Shown: positions 11,547-20,864, numbered from the stretch's first letter. The stretch: DNA of 64,000 bases from Deinococcus sp. Marseille-Q6407 (GCF_946848805.1 NZ_CAMPFU010000001.1:88001-152000); one strand, 5' to 3'. The notes: generated by a model from the letters alone, not told the origin. Translations and numbers: made by a program.

Positions 11547-13364
11547 TCAGCTGCGGGTGCCGCGCACCACATGCACGATAGCTTCACCGTACTTGCTGAC
11601 TCGGGCTGGGCCCATGCCTTTGACGCTGCGCAGGTCCTCGATGGTGTAGGGCACCTGCCGGGCGATTTCGGCCAGGGTGGCGTTGCTGGCCACGATAAAG
11701 CGGCTGATTTCCTGCCGGCTCGCCTCGGCGTTGCGCCAGTCGCGCAGCCGGGCGAACACGGCGCTCTGCTCCTCGGTCAGGTCGGCGGTGGGATCGGGCT
11801 TGCCGCTGCCGGCCTGCGCCACCGGCAGGTCGGGCGGCAGCAGAACGGCATCTTCTGCCGGTCCCTGGCGCTCTCCCGCAGGCGCCGGGCGGTGCCGGCC
11901 CGGCTGACGGTCTTGCTGCTGGCGGCCGCTGCGGCGGTCCTGCGAGCGGCGCTGGTCCTGACGTTCCTGGCGCGGCTCGGCGGCTGGAGCAGGCGTCTGT
12001 TCCGGCTGATCAGCCGGCGCAGTGCCGGTGGTCTGCTCCTGCTCTGGCTGCGGCATGTCTCCCTGCTGTGGCGCCGGAGTTTCCGGTGCCTGGGGCGCGG
12101 TGTTTGCCTCAGGCTGAGGTGCTTCAAACACGAAACGGTCCAGTTCGCCCTGCTGGCGCTCGGGACGGCTGCCGCCAGCAAAACGCTCGCTACGCTCGAA
12201 GCGGCGGTTTCCCTGCTGACCATTCCCGCGCTCCCGCGAATCGCGGCGGTCTTCACGTTTTTGCTCACGGCGTTCGTGCGGGCGATGCTTGGAGAAACGC
12301 GGCTCCCGCTCACGTTCGGGGGCCGGGTTGGGGTTCACTTCGGCGGCCTGCCCTTCCAACTGCTCCTCACGTGCCGGCTGGGCCGAACGGGTGTTGTCTT
12401 CCTGCGCTTCGTAGCGGCGCTCAGGGCGAGTGTCTGCCGGCTGAGTCACGGTTGCCGCGCTGCCTTGGCCGGGTTGCTCAGTACTGGCGACTGTTTCGGC
12501 CGGTTCGGCCGGGCGATCCACTCCGTGCAGCAGCGAGCGAACCTGACGGGCGTCGGCCAGACCCGGCGTCAGAAGCATGCCGCCCTGCACCGGCTGGACT
12601 GCCGGCAACACGCCGCCCAGCGGCGCAGGGGTGGCGGCCGCCGCTTCGGGGGGCAGCAACAGGGCAGTGGGGCCCAGCGGCAGTGCCCGCCCGGTCAGCT
12701 GATTGGCCAGGGCAGCGGCGGTCTGTGCGGCGCGGGCCAGGCGCAGCGGCAGGGTCGCCACGTCACGCAGGGCCAGTGCGACGGCCAGGTCGGCGGCCGC
12801 CGGGGCAGCCGGCTCCGGGCGCTCGCTGCTGCCAAACAGCAAGGCCAGCGCACCGCCACTGCTGCCGTCCGCAAAGCCGGTCAGGGCCGCGCCGTGGTGG
12901 TAGGTCACGTAGCGGGCGCCAGCCGCCAGCCAGTGGGAGCCGGGCGCCAGTGTGGCGTCCACGATCACCGGCACGCCGGCCCGGGCGGCCCGCTGCAGTT
13001 CCTCGTCGCTGGGTTCCAGCAGCCAGACGGCCACCGCGCCGCGCCAGTCGCCTTCCAGGCTGGCCGCAGCCAGGCCAGCCTCGGCCAGCAGGTCGCGCCG
13101 CAGTGGCAGGTGGGGGTCCAGCCGCAGCACACCGGCGCCCAGCAGGGCACGCAGCTGCTGAGCCAGCGCGGCCTCGCCGGCCAGGGTCAGGCCCCAGCGG
13201 GCACCCTCAAGGGCGGCCAACGCGCTTTCCAGGCGGCCGTGGGCGTCACCGCGCTCGGTGTGCAGAGAAGTCAGGCGGGTGTCGGGGCGCTGCGGCTCAC
13301 CGGCAGTGCCCGGCCCTGCCGCCGCAGGTGCAGGAAAAGAAGAACCGGAAGGTTGATGGGTCAT
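11547..13364 (-). CDS. Dead PLP-enzyme-like domain joined to an HRDC domain
   Basis: A 605-residue protein in three parts. Residues about 35-275 align by eye with trans-sulfuration PLP enzymes of the cystathionine synthase type: PVIVDATLAPGSHWLAAGA resembles the VDNTFATP block, and DVATLPLRLARAAQTAAAL resembles the GLRTLPLRMERH block. The Schiff-base lysine position (SATKY in true enzymes) reads YHHGA, so no PLP catalysis is expected. Residues about 275-510 are a charged, Arg/Glu/Gln/Pro-rich disordered linker. Residues about 525-600 are an HRDC domain (LRDWRNAEASRQEISRFIV, VKGMGPARVSKYGEAIV) like those of RecQ and RNase D, which bind nucleic acid. The function is unknown. A nucleic-acid-binding scaffold is possible. 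Confidence 0.75.
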   Translation of the reverse strand: MTHQPSGSSFPAPAAAGPGTAGEPQRPDTRLTSLHTERGDAHGRLESALAALEGARWGLTLAGEAALAQQLRALLGAGVLRLDPHLPLRRDLLAEAGLAAASLEGDWRGAVAVWLLEPSDEELQRAARAGVPVIVDATLAPGSHWLAAGARYVTYHHGAALTGFADGSSGGALALLFGSSERPEPAAPAAADLAVALALRDVATLPLRLARAAQTAAALANQLTGRALPLGPTALLLPPEAAAATPAPLGGVLPAVQPVQGGMLLTPGLADARQVRSLLHGVDRPAEPAETVASTEQPGQGSAATVTQPADTRPERRYEAQEDNTRSAQPAREEQLEGQAAEVNPNPAPEREREPRFSKHRPHERREQKREDRRDSRERGNGQQGNRRFERSERFAGGSRPERQQGELDRFVFEAPQPEANTAPQAPETPAPQQGDMPQPEQEQTTGTAPADQPEQTPAPAAEPRQERQDQRRSQDRRSGRQQQDRQPGRHRPAPAGERQGPAEDAVLLPPDLPVAQAGSGKPDPTADLTEEQSAVFARLRDWRNAEASRQEISRFIVASNATLAEIARQVPYTIEDLRSVKGMGPARVSKYGEAIVHVVRGTRS

Positions 13365-13448
13365 GCGTCCTATTGTGCCGCATGGCGCGGCCCCTGCGGA
13401 GAGGGGCGGACGCTCTGAATCTCTAAATCAGGCGCGAAAGGGCAGGGC

Positions 13449-14114
13449 TTACTCGCGCCGGCGCCGCACCCGGTAGGTCAGCAGGTCGGCATACATGCGG
13501 GTGCGGTACATCACGCCTTTGACCAGGCCGCGTTTTTTCTCCTTGAGGACCTGTCCCATTTCGGGCAGCTCCACGTAATCCCAGCGCAGGCCGGTGTGTT
13601 CCAGATGTTCGGTGATGGCCGGCTCGGGCCAGCGCTCCTGCTGCAGCCGCGGCACACTCAGCAGCCATTCGCGGCTGCAGGCCCGCTGGCCGCTCAGCTG
13701 TGGGGTCAGGCGGTTGCCCCACTCCGACATGAATTTGCCGCCCTCAAAGACCCCGATGGTCATGTCCAGCTCGCCGCTGAGTACCGGCTGGACCAGCGTC
13801 TCCAGATGCTGCGGGGTAAGACCGATCAGGTCGGCGTCCAGCATGATGACCCACTCGGCCTGCGCCGCTTGCAGCCCAGCGTAGAGCGCGGCGCCTTTGC
13901 CGGCATTGGGCTGCAGGTCCAGCACCCGGGCGCCGGTGGCCTGCGCTGCAGGGACGGTCAGGTCACGGCTGCCGTCAGACACCACCACCACCTCGGGCGT
14001 GAAGTTCAGGGCCACCCGGGCCACCTCGGCCACCGTGGCTTCCTCGTTGAAGGCAGGGATAATCACGGCCACCTGGGCTGGGGCGAAGGACCGTGGCTGC
14101 GTGGGCTGGCTCAT
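13449..14114 (-). CDS. Family 2 glycosyltransferase
   Basis: A 221-residue GT-A fold glycosyltransferase. The nucleotide-sugar fold is evident from VAVIIPAFNEEATVAEV, VVVVSDGSRDLT, LQPNAGKGAALYAGL and the metal-binding DxD as MLDADL. The acceptor half has ITEHLEHTGLRWDYVELPEMG and a basic C-terminus (TYRVRRRRE) that may contact membrane lipid or polyphosphate. No transmembrane segment is seen. The sugar and acceptor are unknown. The family includes dolichyl-phosphate and glucosyl-3-phosphoglycerate synthases. A leaderless-type -10 box supports the start. Confidence 0.85.
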   Translation of the reverse strand: MSQPTQPRSFAPAQVAVIIPAFNEEATVAEVARVALNFTPEVVVVSDGSRDLTVPAAQATGARVLDLQPNAGKGAALYAGLQAAQAEWVIMLDADLIGLTPQHLETLVQPVLSGELDMTIGVFEGGKFMSEWGNRLTPQLSGQRACSREWLLSVPRLQQERWPEPAITEHLEHTGLRWDYVELPEMGQVLKEKKRGLVKGVMYRTRMYADLLTYRVRRRRE

Positions 14115-14121
14115 CGCCGTC

Positions 14122-14127
14122 AGTCTA
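14122..14127 (-). promoter_or_regulatory. Leaderless-type -10 box of the glycosyltransferase gene
   Basis: TAGACT on the minus strand, 7 bases before the ATG at 14114. Confidence 0.6.
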
Positions 14128-14408
14128 GCAACTGCGCTGCCCGGGCTCCCGTGCCGGGCGCAGGCAGGCTTATAAACTGGAGGACTTTCAACCGGCAGCG
14201 GCCAGACCAGCTGTCTTCTCTCATCTCATGAAGCCTACTTTTCATTTTCTCATAAATAAGAGCTGACCTGGCCCTGAAACAGGCGGACGTGCAGGACGGA
14301 ATTTCCCGGCTCCTGCTGCTACATGGTGAGCTGCCAGCAGGCAAGAAACCCTGCTTTTGCTCAAATGTGTTTGCGTTTCTCATGGAAACTGGCGACAGTA
14401 TAACAATC

Positions 14409-16400
14409 ATGAAGTCGCGTGCCCTGTTTCTTTCCATGCTGGTCGGCAGCGCCGGATGGGCTTCGGCGCAGACCGATCCTTTCCAGCGCACTGGCCCCTC
14501 CACGGATTATCCGGCGTTCGCCGGCAATGCCGCTGCCTTCGGAGCTGGCGGCCAGTCACAAGCGCAAGCGCAGCCGGCCGCCGCGCAGACGGTGGCCCAG
14601 GCACGGCCTGCCAGCAACGTTTTCGGGTCGCCCCGCTTCAGCTCGCCGGACGGCATCACCAAAGTGGTGTTCGACCTGCCGGCCGGCGCACACTATGTCC
14701 TCAGCCCGGCCGAGATCGGTCTGACTGTGCGTGTGGAGGGTGCTCCGGTGCAGCCGGAAACGCGCGGAGCGGTGGGCCCGGCCGTGACCGGCTATCAGGC
14801 AGGTGGCCGTCAGGCCGTCCTGAGCACGCCTTTTCCCCTGGGTCCGGCCAGCGGCTGGCGGGCCAGCGAGGCCACCATCGCCTCGGGCAACCGGGTGCTG
14901 ATTCTGGAAATCGGTGAATCGGTGCAGGGCGGCGTGAGCGGCGGCGGCCTGCGGGCCATGGTGGGTGGCAGCGCGGCGCCGGCTGCTGCGCCCGCCCGCG
15001 CTGCAGCGAATGCTTCAGCGGCCAGCTACGGCAACTCGGCGCTGTCCAGTACCACGCTTTCGCTGAGCGCCATGCCGCTGGCCCGTTCCTCGCTGGACCG
15101 CAGTGATAACCCCTACCAGCTGGCGCAGGTACCGGTGCAGCCCGCTCCCGCTCCCCTGGTGGTCACGCCGACCTACACGCCCCCTGTCCCCGCACCCCGG
15201 CCGGCGGCGGCTCCAGCTGCCATCCCGGCGGCTCCGGGCGGCACCGCGCCGGGAGACCAGGTCGTGGTGTCCAAGCCGCAGCCGCTGCCGCCCGAACTGG
15301 CCGACGCTCCCGGCTACACCGCCAACGGAGACCTGAGTGGGCGAGTGCCCGGCTCGGCCGGCAGTGGCACCCTGACCGAACCGCGTATCGGCAAGAATCC
15401 CGGCATCACCCGGGTGGTCGTGGACCTGCCGCCGGGGTCTTCCTACAAGATCACCCCGCAGGGTGACGGCCTGAGCGTGGCCATCAGCGGCGTGCGGTCG
15501 CAGGGCGGCGGCGCTTCGGGCGTCAGCCCCGAGCTGGCAGCCTGGGCTTACCGGCCCGGTGGCAACGCCGTGAACCTTAGCCTGCAAACCGGCAGCCCCA
15601 CCACCTCTTCGCGTGGCTGGCGTGCTTTTTTCCTGCCGCCGGTAGATGGCGGCACCGACCGCTACCGCCTGGCCATCGACGTCTCGCCGGCGCTGGCCAA
15701 CCTGCGGCCCCTGCCGGCCCAGGAGCGCCGCCTGAGCACCATGGCGTCGCTGCCTGCTGCCGGCGGCCTGGCCTATGCCAGCGCTGTCAAGCCGCGCGTG
15801 GTGCTGGACCCCGGTCACGGCGGCAGCGACCCCGGCGCCATGGGCAGCGTGCAGGAGAAGAAGCTGGTGCTGGACGTGGCGCTGCGCACCCGGCAGTTCC
15901 TCCAGGCCGCCGGCATCGACGTGATCATGACCCGTGACCGCGATATGGAACTGAACCCCAGCAAGGTCACCGACCTGCGGATGCGCGGCAACATGGGGGC
16001 TTCGGGCAACGCTTTTGTCAGCATTCACGCCAACGCCATGCCCACCCAGAGCGCTCTGAAGGGATACGGGGTGGAAACCTGGTACAACGGCAACCACCGC
16101 CTCTCGCCGGCGCTGGCCACCATCATGCAGAAAAACGTCGTGGACACCAGCGGCGCGTTCTCGCGTGGCATCAAGAACTATCAGTCGCTGGCCGTGCTGC
16201 GCAACAACCGGGTGCCGGCGGTGCTGGTGGAAGTCGGCTTCGTGAGCCATCCAGTGGATTCGATCAACCTGACCGACCAGAACTACCTTGACCGTGTTGC
16301 TCTGGGCATCGCCAAGGGCATTCACGAATCGCTGCGGACCGGCGTCCGCGCCGACTCCTCAGAAGCGGTGGGTCAGCTGCCGGGCAACCCGGCCGACTGA
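14409..16400 (+). CDS. Exported N-acetylmuramoyl-L-alanine amidase with two AMIN domains
   Basis: Cell-wall hydrolase that cuts the MurNAc to L-Ala bond. The 663-residue protein begins with a Sec signal peptide (MKSRALFLSMLVGSAGWASAQ). Two AMIN-like beta segments follow (GITKVVFDLPAGAHYVLSP near residue 80 and GITRVVVDLPPGSSYKITP near 330), separated by an Ala/Pro-rich linker. AMIN domains target amidases to septal peptidoglycan. The C-terminal Amidase_3 domain carries the zinc ligands in LDPGHGGSDPGAMG (His near 470), Glu in QEKKLVLDVALR and SIHANA (His near 539), plus the catalytic Glu in VEVGFVSH. The start is the ATG just before the signal peptide, 4 bases after TATAAC, so the transcript may be nearly leaderless. 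The longer frame is rejected. Confidence 0.93.
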   Translation: MKSRALFLSMLVGSAGWASAQTDPFQRTGPSTDYPAFAGNAAAFGAGGQSQAQAQPAAAQTVAQARPASNVFGSPRFSSPDGITKVVFDLPAGAHYVLSPAEIGLTVRVEGAPVQPETRGAVGPAVTGYQAGGRQAVLSTPFPLGPASGWRASEATIASGNRVLILEIGESVQGGVSGGGLRAMVGGSAAPAAAPARAAANASAASYGNSALSSTTLSLSAMPLARSSLDRSDNPYQLAQVPVQPAPAPLVVTPTYTPPVPAPRPAAAPAAIPAAPGGTAPGDQVVVSKPQPLPPELADAPGYTANGDLSGRVPGSAGSGTLTEPRIGKNPGITRVVVDLPPGSSYKITPQGDGLSVAISGVRSQGGGASGVSPELAAWAYRPGGNAVNLSLQTGSPTTSSRGWRAFFLPPVDGGTDRYRLAIDVSPALANLRPLPAQERRLSTMASLPAAGGLAYASAVKPRVVLDPGHGGSDPGAMGSVQEKKLVLDVALRTRQFLQAAGIDVIMTRDRDMELNPSKVTDLRMRGNMGASGNAFVSIHANAMPTQSALKGYGVETWYNGNHRLSPALATIMQKNVVDTSGAFSRGIKNYQSLAVLRNNRVPAVLVEVGFVSHPVDSINLTDQNYLDRVALGIAKGIHESLRTGVRADSSEAVGQLPGNPAD

Positions 16401-16450
16401 GCACCGGGCTGGCTGCACGTTGGGCTAGAGACTACACAGTAAGACAGAAC

Positions 16451-16490
16451 CAACCGCCGCCACGCGAGAGTTATGGCGTGGCGGCGGTTG
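16451..16490. terminator. Strong bidirectional terminator
   Basis: A perfect 15-bp stem (CAACCGCCGCCACGC at 16451-16465 with its complement at 16476-16490) and a 10-base loop lie between the convergent amidase and acetyltransferase genes. Confidence 0.85.
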
Positions 16491-16554
16491 ATTGTTGTCA
16501 CGGGATGCAGCGACCCCGAAAAAATTCAGAAGAGGTTCAGATAGAGAGGACTGT

Positions 16555-17091
16555 TCAGAACTGCCCGACGCGCTGCGGCAGTGCCTGCGCTCTTCGTGCT
16601 GGGCGGCCTCCCGGCAGGGCCGGCCGCGCCGCGCTTTCTTCCAGCGGCTTGGCATACCAGGTCATCACCGGGCGGGCGTCAATGGCGAAGTGATAGCCCA
16701 GTCGCTCCCAGAAACGGGCGCCAGCGGGATTCTCGCCCAGCACCGAGGCCATCAGGCGGCTGGTGCCGGCCGACAGGCGGCTTTCGAGGTCCCACATCAC
16801 GCGGCTGCCCAGGCCGGCGCCGCGCTGCGCCGGGTTCAGCAGCAGCAGATTGACGGTCACGTCCTGCGGCTCGGGATAGGCTTCCTTCCAGTCCAGCACG
16901 CCCACGATTTCGCCTTCGTGTTCGATCAGCTCGACGTGGCGGCGCCGGTCCATCAGTGCCAGCCCCAGTTCCAGCTCAACTTCGCTGGCGGTGGGAATTG
17001 CGGTGCCCAGCATCCGGAAATAGTCGGGCGAATTCCGGTAGGTGGTGTACAGGGCCTGTGCATCACCCAGGTGGGCCGTTTTGATGTTCAA
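16555..17091 (-). CDS. GNAT-family N-acetyltransferase
   Basis: A 178-residue GNAT acetyltransferase. The acetyl-CoA loop is in LLLLNPAQRGAGLGSRVMWDLE, and the C-terminal part has the typical GARFWERLGYHF. The N-terminus (MNIKTAHLGDAQALYTTYRNSPDYF) is complete. Translation starts at TTG (17091), 8 bases after AAGGAGG. The last 25 residues are a basic, proline-rich tail beyond the fold. The substrate cannot be told from sequence or neighbours. Confidence 0.88.
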   Translation of the reverse strand: MNIKTAHLGDAQALYTTYRNSPDYFRMLGTAIPTASEVELELGLALMDRRRHVELIEHEGEIVGVLDWKEAYPEPQDVTVNLLLLNPAQRGAGLGSRVMWDLESRLSAGTSRLMASVLGENPAGARFWERLGYHFAIDARPVMTWYAKPLEESAARPALPGGRPARRAQALPQRVGQF

Positions 17092-17319
17092 AATAAGCCT
17101 CCTTGACCCCGGCCCATACGGCGCTGAACCGTTTGCCGCAGCGGGCGGGAACAGCTTCAGGATACCCGCCGCGCCCCTGTCAAACCCCTGACGAAGCTGG
17201 GCTTTTCCTAAAGCCTGAAGGAAAGGGGCCCCACGTTCGGGACTGCTTTGCTGAAGCCTGGCGACAAGGCAGACACCGGCTGAGACGCGGCCATTTCATT
17301 TGCCGTGCCGCAAATGCAT

Positions 17320-17325
17320 TAGGGT
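17320..17325 (+). promoter_or_regulatory. Leaderless-type -10 box of dus
   Basis: TAGGGT, 7 bases before the GTG at 17333. It supports GTG rather than the upstream in-frame codons as the start. Confidence 0.6.
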
Positions 17326-17332
17326 ACGGAAC

Positions 17333-18289
<957 letters not shown>

Positions 18290-18319
18290 CAGCGGCCTGG
18301 AGCGCCCTGGCTCCCGCTT

Positions 18320-18667
18320 TCAGACCCGGATGTAGGCGAAACCGGCCGCCTGCGCTTCAGCCAGGGCCACCACCCCGGCTGGCACCACAGTCACGCCGCT
18401 GGGCAGACTGGCCTGGTCTATCTCATAGGCTTCTAGCGCGTTGTGGCAGGCCTGAACTTCCAGGCCCTGGCGGGTGGCTGCGGCCAGCCGTGCCGTCACT
18501 TTGTTGTGGCCCTGCAGCGCTGTGACCGCCTGTCCATTCAGAACCAGGCGCGCGGCAGCGCCGGGGCGGGCCGCCCACAGATTCTCGGCGTTGGCCAGGG
18601 CGTGGTTCAGGTTGGCCGGGTCGCTGACGTGCAGCACTACTTTCAGGGCAGCTTCGGAGGAGGACAT
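18320..18667 (-). CDS. DsrE-like small protein
   Basis: A 115-residue DsrE/DsrF-type Rossmann-like protein, a family linked to sulfur transfer and to unknown roles. The typical pieces are KVVLHVSDPANLNHALANAENLW, ARLVLNGQAVTAL, GLEVQACHNALEAYEID and VTVVPAGVVALAEAQAAGFAYIRV. One cysteine in VQACHNAL sits where DsrE-like proteins often carry their active thiol. Its start lies 25 bases inside the end of the WYL regulator gene, so the two are probably co-transcribed. Confidence 0.8.
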   Translation of the reverse strand: MSSSEAALKVVLHVSDPANLNHALANAENLWAARPGAAARLVLNGQAVTALQGHNKVTARLAAATRQGLEVQACHNALEAYEIDQASLPSGVTVVPAGVVALAEAQAAGFAYIRV

Positions 18668-19623
18668 GCGGCCAGTTTAGCCGCCCGCTGCGCTGCTGCC
18701 GCAATTTCTTCCTGCAATTCCAGGGGGCTGTCGAGCCTGATCTCGGCGTCCAGTGTGAGCAAACTGGCGGCCAGCAGGCACAGGTCATGGCGTCCAGAAC
18801 GTTGGCAGCGCAGGCGAGTCCCATCCCCTTCTGGTGACAGCTCGGTGCGCCAGCCCAGTTCACTGGCCTGTCTGACCTCAGCCGGGGGCAGGCTCAGCCA
18901 CACGCTGACCTCAAAAGGAGCCGGCAGATGCGGCAGGGTAGCCTGAAGGTAGGCCAGAGCGTCGAAGCCGGCCGGCGGTTCGAAGGTTTCCGGTGTCACA
19001 GCCGCCGCCGCAATACGGTCTACCCGGAAACAGCGCAGCTCGCCGCGCAGCAGGCACCAGCCCACCAGATACCAGCGCTCCTCGTAAAAGGCTGTGCCGT
19101 AGGGCTGCAACTTGCGGCAGGTTTCGGGGCCGTCGGTTTTGCAGTACACCGTCTCCAGCACCCGCCCGGTGCCCAGCGCCTCTATCAGCGCCGCCCAGAC
19201 GCTGCCGCCCAGTTGCACGGTCCAGTCGCCGCTGCCCACCCCCACATGCCGCTCCAGCGCCGCCAGCTGCTGACCCACTTCCGACGGTAGCACCCGCTCC
19301 AGCTTGGCCCGCGCCGAGGCGGCGGCTGGAGCCAGTGCTCCCAGCCCCAGCATGTTGAGGGCGCCCAGACCTGCACCCAATGCCAGGGCTTCCTCGGCGC
19401 ACAGTGCCAGCGGCGGTAGCTCGGCCGTGTGCAGGCGGTAAGCAGCGCCGCGCCCCCGTGTGCTGGTCACCGGAAAGCCCATGTCCTGCAGCCGCGCCAC
19501 ATAGCGTTGCACGGTGCGCGGGCTGACTTCCAGCCGGCGGCCCAGTTCGGCAGCACTCAGCTCGCCGCGCAGGTGCAGCAGGTTAAGCACCGTCAGCAGG
19601 CGCATGGTGGGGTCGTAGGTCAT
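18643..19623 (-). CDS. WYL-domain transcriptional regulator
   Basis: A 326-residue regulator. The N-terminal HTH_11/DeoR-like winged helix is clear (MRLLTVLNLLHLRGELSAAELGRRLEVSPRTVQRYVARLQDMG, residues 7-49, then a wing rich in Gly/Arg). The middle holds the WYL domain with FYEERWYLVGWCLLRGELRCFRVDRI, and a WCX-like C-terminal part follows. WYL domains sense nucleic-acid or nucleotide ligands, and some control DNA-damage genes. The gene is divergent from the first DinB gene with only 72 bases between, so it probably controls it. The start carries a leaderless-type -10 box. Confidence 0.88.
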   Translation of the reverse strand: MTYDPTMRLLTVLNLLHLRGELSAAELGRRLEVSPRTVQRYVARLQDMGFPVTSTRGRGAAYRLHTAELPPLALCAEEALALGAGLGALNMLGLGALAPAAASARAKLERVLPSEVGQQLAALERHVGVGSGDWTVQLGGSVWAALIEALGTGRVLETVYCKTDGPETCRKLQPYGTAFYEERWYLVGWCLLRGELRCFRVDRIAAAAVTPETFEPPAGFDALAYLQATLPHLPAPFEVSVWLSLPPAEVRQASELGWRTELSPEGDGTRLRCQRSGRHDLCLLAASLLTLDAEIRLDSPLELQEEIAAAAQRAAKLAACPPPKLP

Positions 19624-19629
19624 GGTTCC

Positions 19630-19635
19630 AGGCTA
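19630..19635 (-). promoter_or_regulatory. Leaderless-type -10 box of the WYL regulator
   Basis: TAGCCT on the minus strand, 6 bases before the ATG at 19623. Confidence 0.55.
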
Positions 19636-19663
19636 GCGGGGAAGAGCGACAGGTTCTGACGGG

Positions 19664-19680
19664 TTATGCCCATAACATAA
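19664..19680 (+). promoter_or_regulatory. RDRM-like 17-bp palindrome upstream of a DinB gene
   Basis: TTATGCCCATAACATAA has 5-base arms TTATG and CATAA separated by 7 bases, the same arms and length as the radiation/desiccation response motif bound by DdrO in Deinococcus (consensus recalled as TTATG-N7-CATAA). It ends 15 bases before the DinB start codon, just upstream of its ribosome-binding site. A nested inverted repeat GTTATG-CC-CATAAC (19663-19676) could also be an operator for the WYL regulator. Confidence 0.6.
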
Positions 19681-19695
19681 CTTCAAGGAGGAAAT

Positions 19696-20202
19696 ATGAA
19701 CCAAATGACCAGCTTGGAAACACCCCTGCTGACAGCTGCTCGGCTGCTGACTCACTGGCAGGGCCACCGTGACCTGACCCGCCGCACCATCGAGGCATTT
19801 TCAGAGGAGGGCTTCGAGCAACATCACGCGTCTGGCATGCGCTCTTTTCAGGAGATGACACTGGAAATTCTGGGCATGATGGACCATCAGCTGAAGTGGT
19901 TGCGTAGCGGCCAGCCCCAGTGGGACGGGGCTCAACCCGGCCAGCAGCTGCCCAGCCGTGCCGAGATACTCAGGCGCTGGGACGAACAGACCGCTGAGCT
20001 GGCGCAGGTCTGGCCTACAGTCAGCACTGAGCTGTGGTTGACTCCTGTGGATACCGGCTGGGGCAGGATGTCGGCTTACAAGAGCGTGGAATACCTGATT
20101 GAGAACGAGATTCACCACCGCGCCCAGGGCTACGTGTACTTGCGCGAACTGGGGACCGAACCTCCCAGCTTCTATGAGCGCAGCGACGTGACTGAGGAGT
20201 AA
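19696..20202 (+). CDS. DinB-family protein, first of two
   Basis: A 168-residue four-helix-bundle protein of the DinB/YfiT superfamily, not the polymerase of the same name. The metal-ligand histidines are in MMDHQLKWL and in IENEIHHRAQGYVYLRELG, the usual arrangement. Members include thiol-dependent transferases and damage-induced proteins of unknown role. A GGAGG site precedes ATG. The gene follows the RDRM-like palindrome and faces the WYL regulator, so damage induction is likely. A hairpin after the stop separates it from the second DinB gene. Confidence 0.88.
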   Translation: MNQMTSLETPLLTAARLLTHWQGHRDLTRRTIEAFSEEGFEQHHASGMRSFQEMTLEILGMMDHQLKWLRSGQPQWDGAQPGQQLPSRAEILRRWDEQTAELAQVWPTVSTELWLTPVDTGWGRMSAYKSVEYLIENEIHHRAQGYVYLRELGTEPPSFYERSDVTEE

Positions 20203-20205
20203 ATC

Positions 20206-20248
20206 GGAGAGATTGCCGGGCATGGTAGCCTGACCGGCAATCTTCTCC
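20206..20248 (+). terminator. Hairpin between the two DinB genes
   Basis: GGAGAGATTGCCGG (20206-20219) pairs with CCGGCAATCTTCTCC (20234-20248), with one bulged base. There is no T run behind it, so it may be a weak terminator, an mRNA-stabilising hairpin or part of a regulatory structure. Confidence 0.5.
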
Positions 20249-20334
20249 CAAATATTCCTGAGTGACTTCACCAGAGCTGCCCCGCAGAACTGGCAAACTG
20301 CCCTGCACCAGCCTTACATACCAAGGAGAAAACC

Positions 20335-20859
20335 ATGACTTTGCCTCTTCCTGACCTGCTGCTGGAATCCTTCCGCCGCAATGTCCGTGTCAATAACATG
20401 CTGCTTCAAGCCATCACCTCCGCCGATCTTGACCTGAGCGACGGGCGTGGTGGTTGGACGGTAAGCCAGCATCTCGGCCACCTCGTTCACTTTCGCCCCG
20501 CCTGGCTGAGCATGCTTTCGCCTGCCGACGCGCAGGGGCTGCCCGAAGTCATCGAGGGCGAAAGTTGGCAGAAGTTTTCCCTCTCCGAGCGTGACCCCGC
20601 GAAGCTGGCCGAAGCCTTTCGGCTGGGTGACGCCGCCGCTCTGAAAGCTGTGGAGGCTGCACTGAGTGAGGGCCGGACCTTTCCCGACCCGCATGGCGAA
20701 GGCAGTTATCAGTCCAACCCGGCTCACTTCCTCCAGCACATCATCGTCCACGACAGCCACCACCGGGGCGCAGCGCCGAGGAAATGGATGCGTTGGACGG
20801 GCACTGGGCCATCTGGCGCGAGTAGGCCTGCGGGCGGGCAGAAGCTGCCTCTATACTGA
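20335..20859 (+). CDS. DinB-family protein, second copy, C-terminus frameshifted
   Basis: A 174-residue DinB/YfiT-type protein. The metal ligands are kept (VSQHLGHLVHF and IIVHDSHHRG), and a GGAG site precedes ATG. After HHRG, at about 20768, the sequence changes to APRKWMRWTGTG, unlike the family. In another frame from 20769 the expected ending appears (RSAEEMDALDGHWAIWRE, stop at 20823-20825). The roughly ten residues normally between HHRG and that ending (a QIMALLRQGG-like helix) are missing. A small deletion has therefore removed part of the last helix and shifted the frame. The protein may still fold but is altered, and the reading frame now ends 5 bases before hemC. Confidence 0.8.
   Translation: MTLPLPDLLLESFRRNVRVNNMLLQAITSADLDLSDGRGGWTVSQHLGHLVHFRPAWLSMLSPADAQGLPEVIEGESWQKFSLSERDPAKLAEAFRLGDAAALKAVEAALSEGRTFPDPHGEGSYQSNPAHFLQHIIVHDSHHRGAAPRKWMRWTGTGPSGASRPAGGQKLPLY
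20852..20857 (+). promoter_or_regulatory. Leaderless-type -10 box of hemC
   Basis: TATACT, 7 bases before the hemC ATG at 20865. It lies inside the shifted tail of the second DinB frame. Confidence 0.6.
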
Positions 20860-20864
20860 GGGTT

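Noticed and set aside
12127..12420. Tandem repeat in the Arg/Glu-rich linker of the HRDC protein
   Set aside because: The composition is biased, but no regular repeat unit could be defined by eye.
11163..13418. 751-codon open frame on the plus strand
   Set aside because: Antisense to the HRDC protein gene. Composition is that of a shadow frame, without ribosome-binding site or family motifs.
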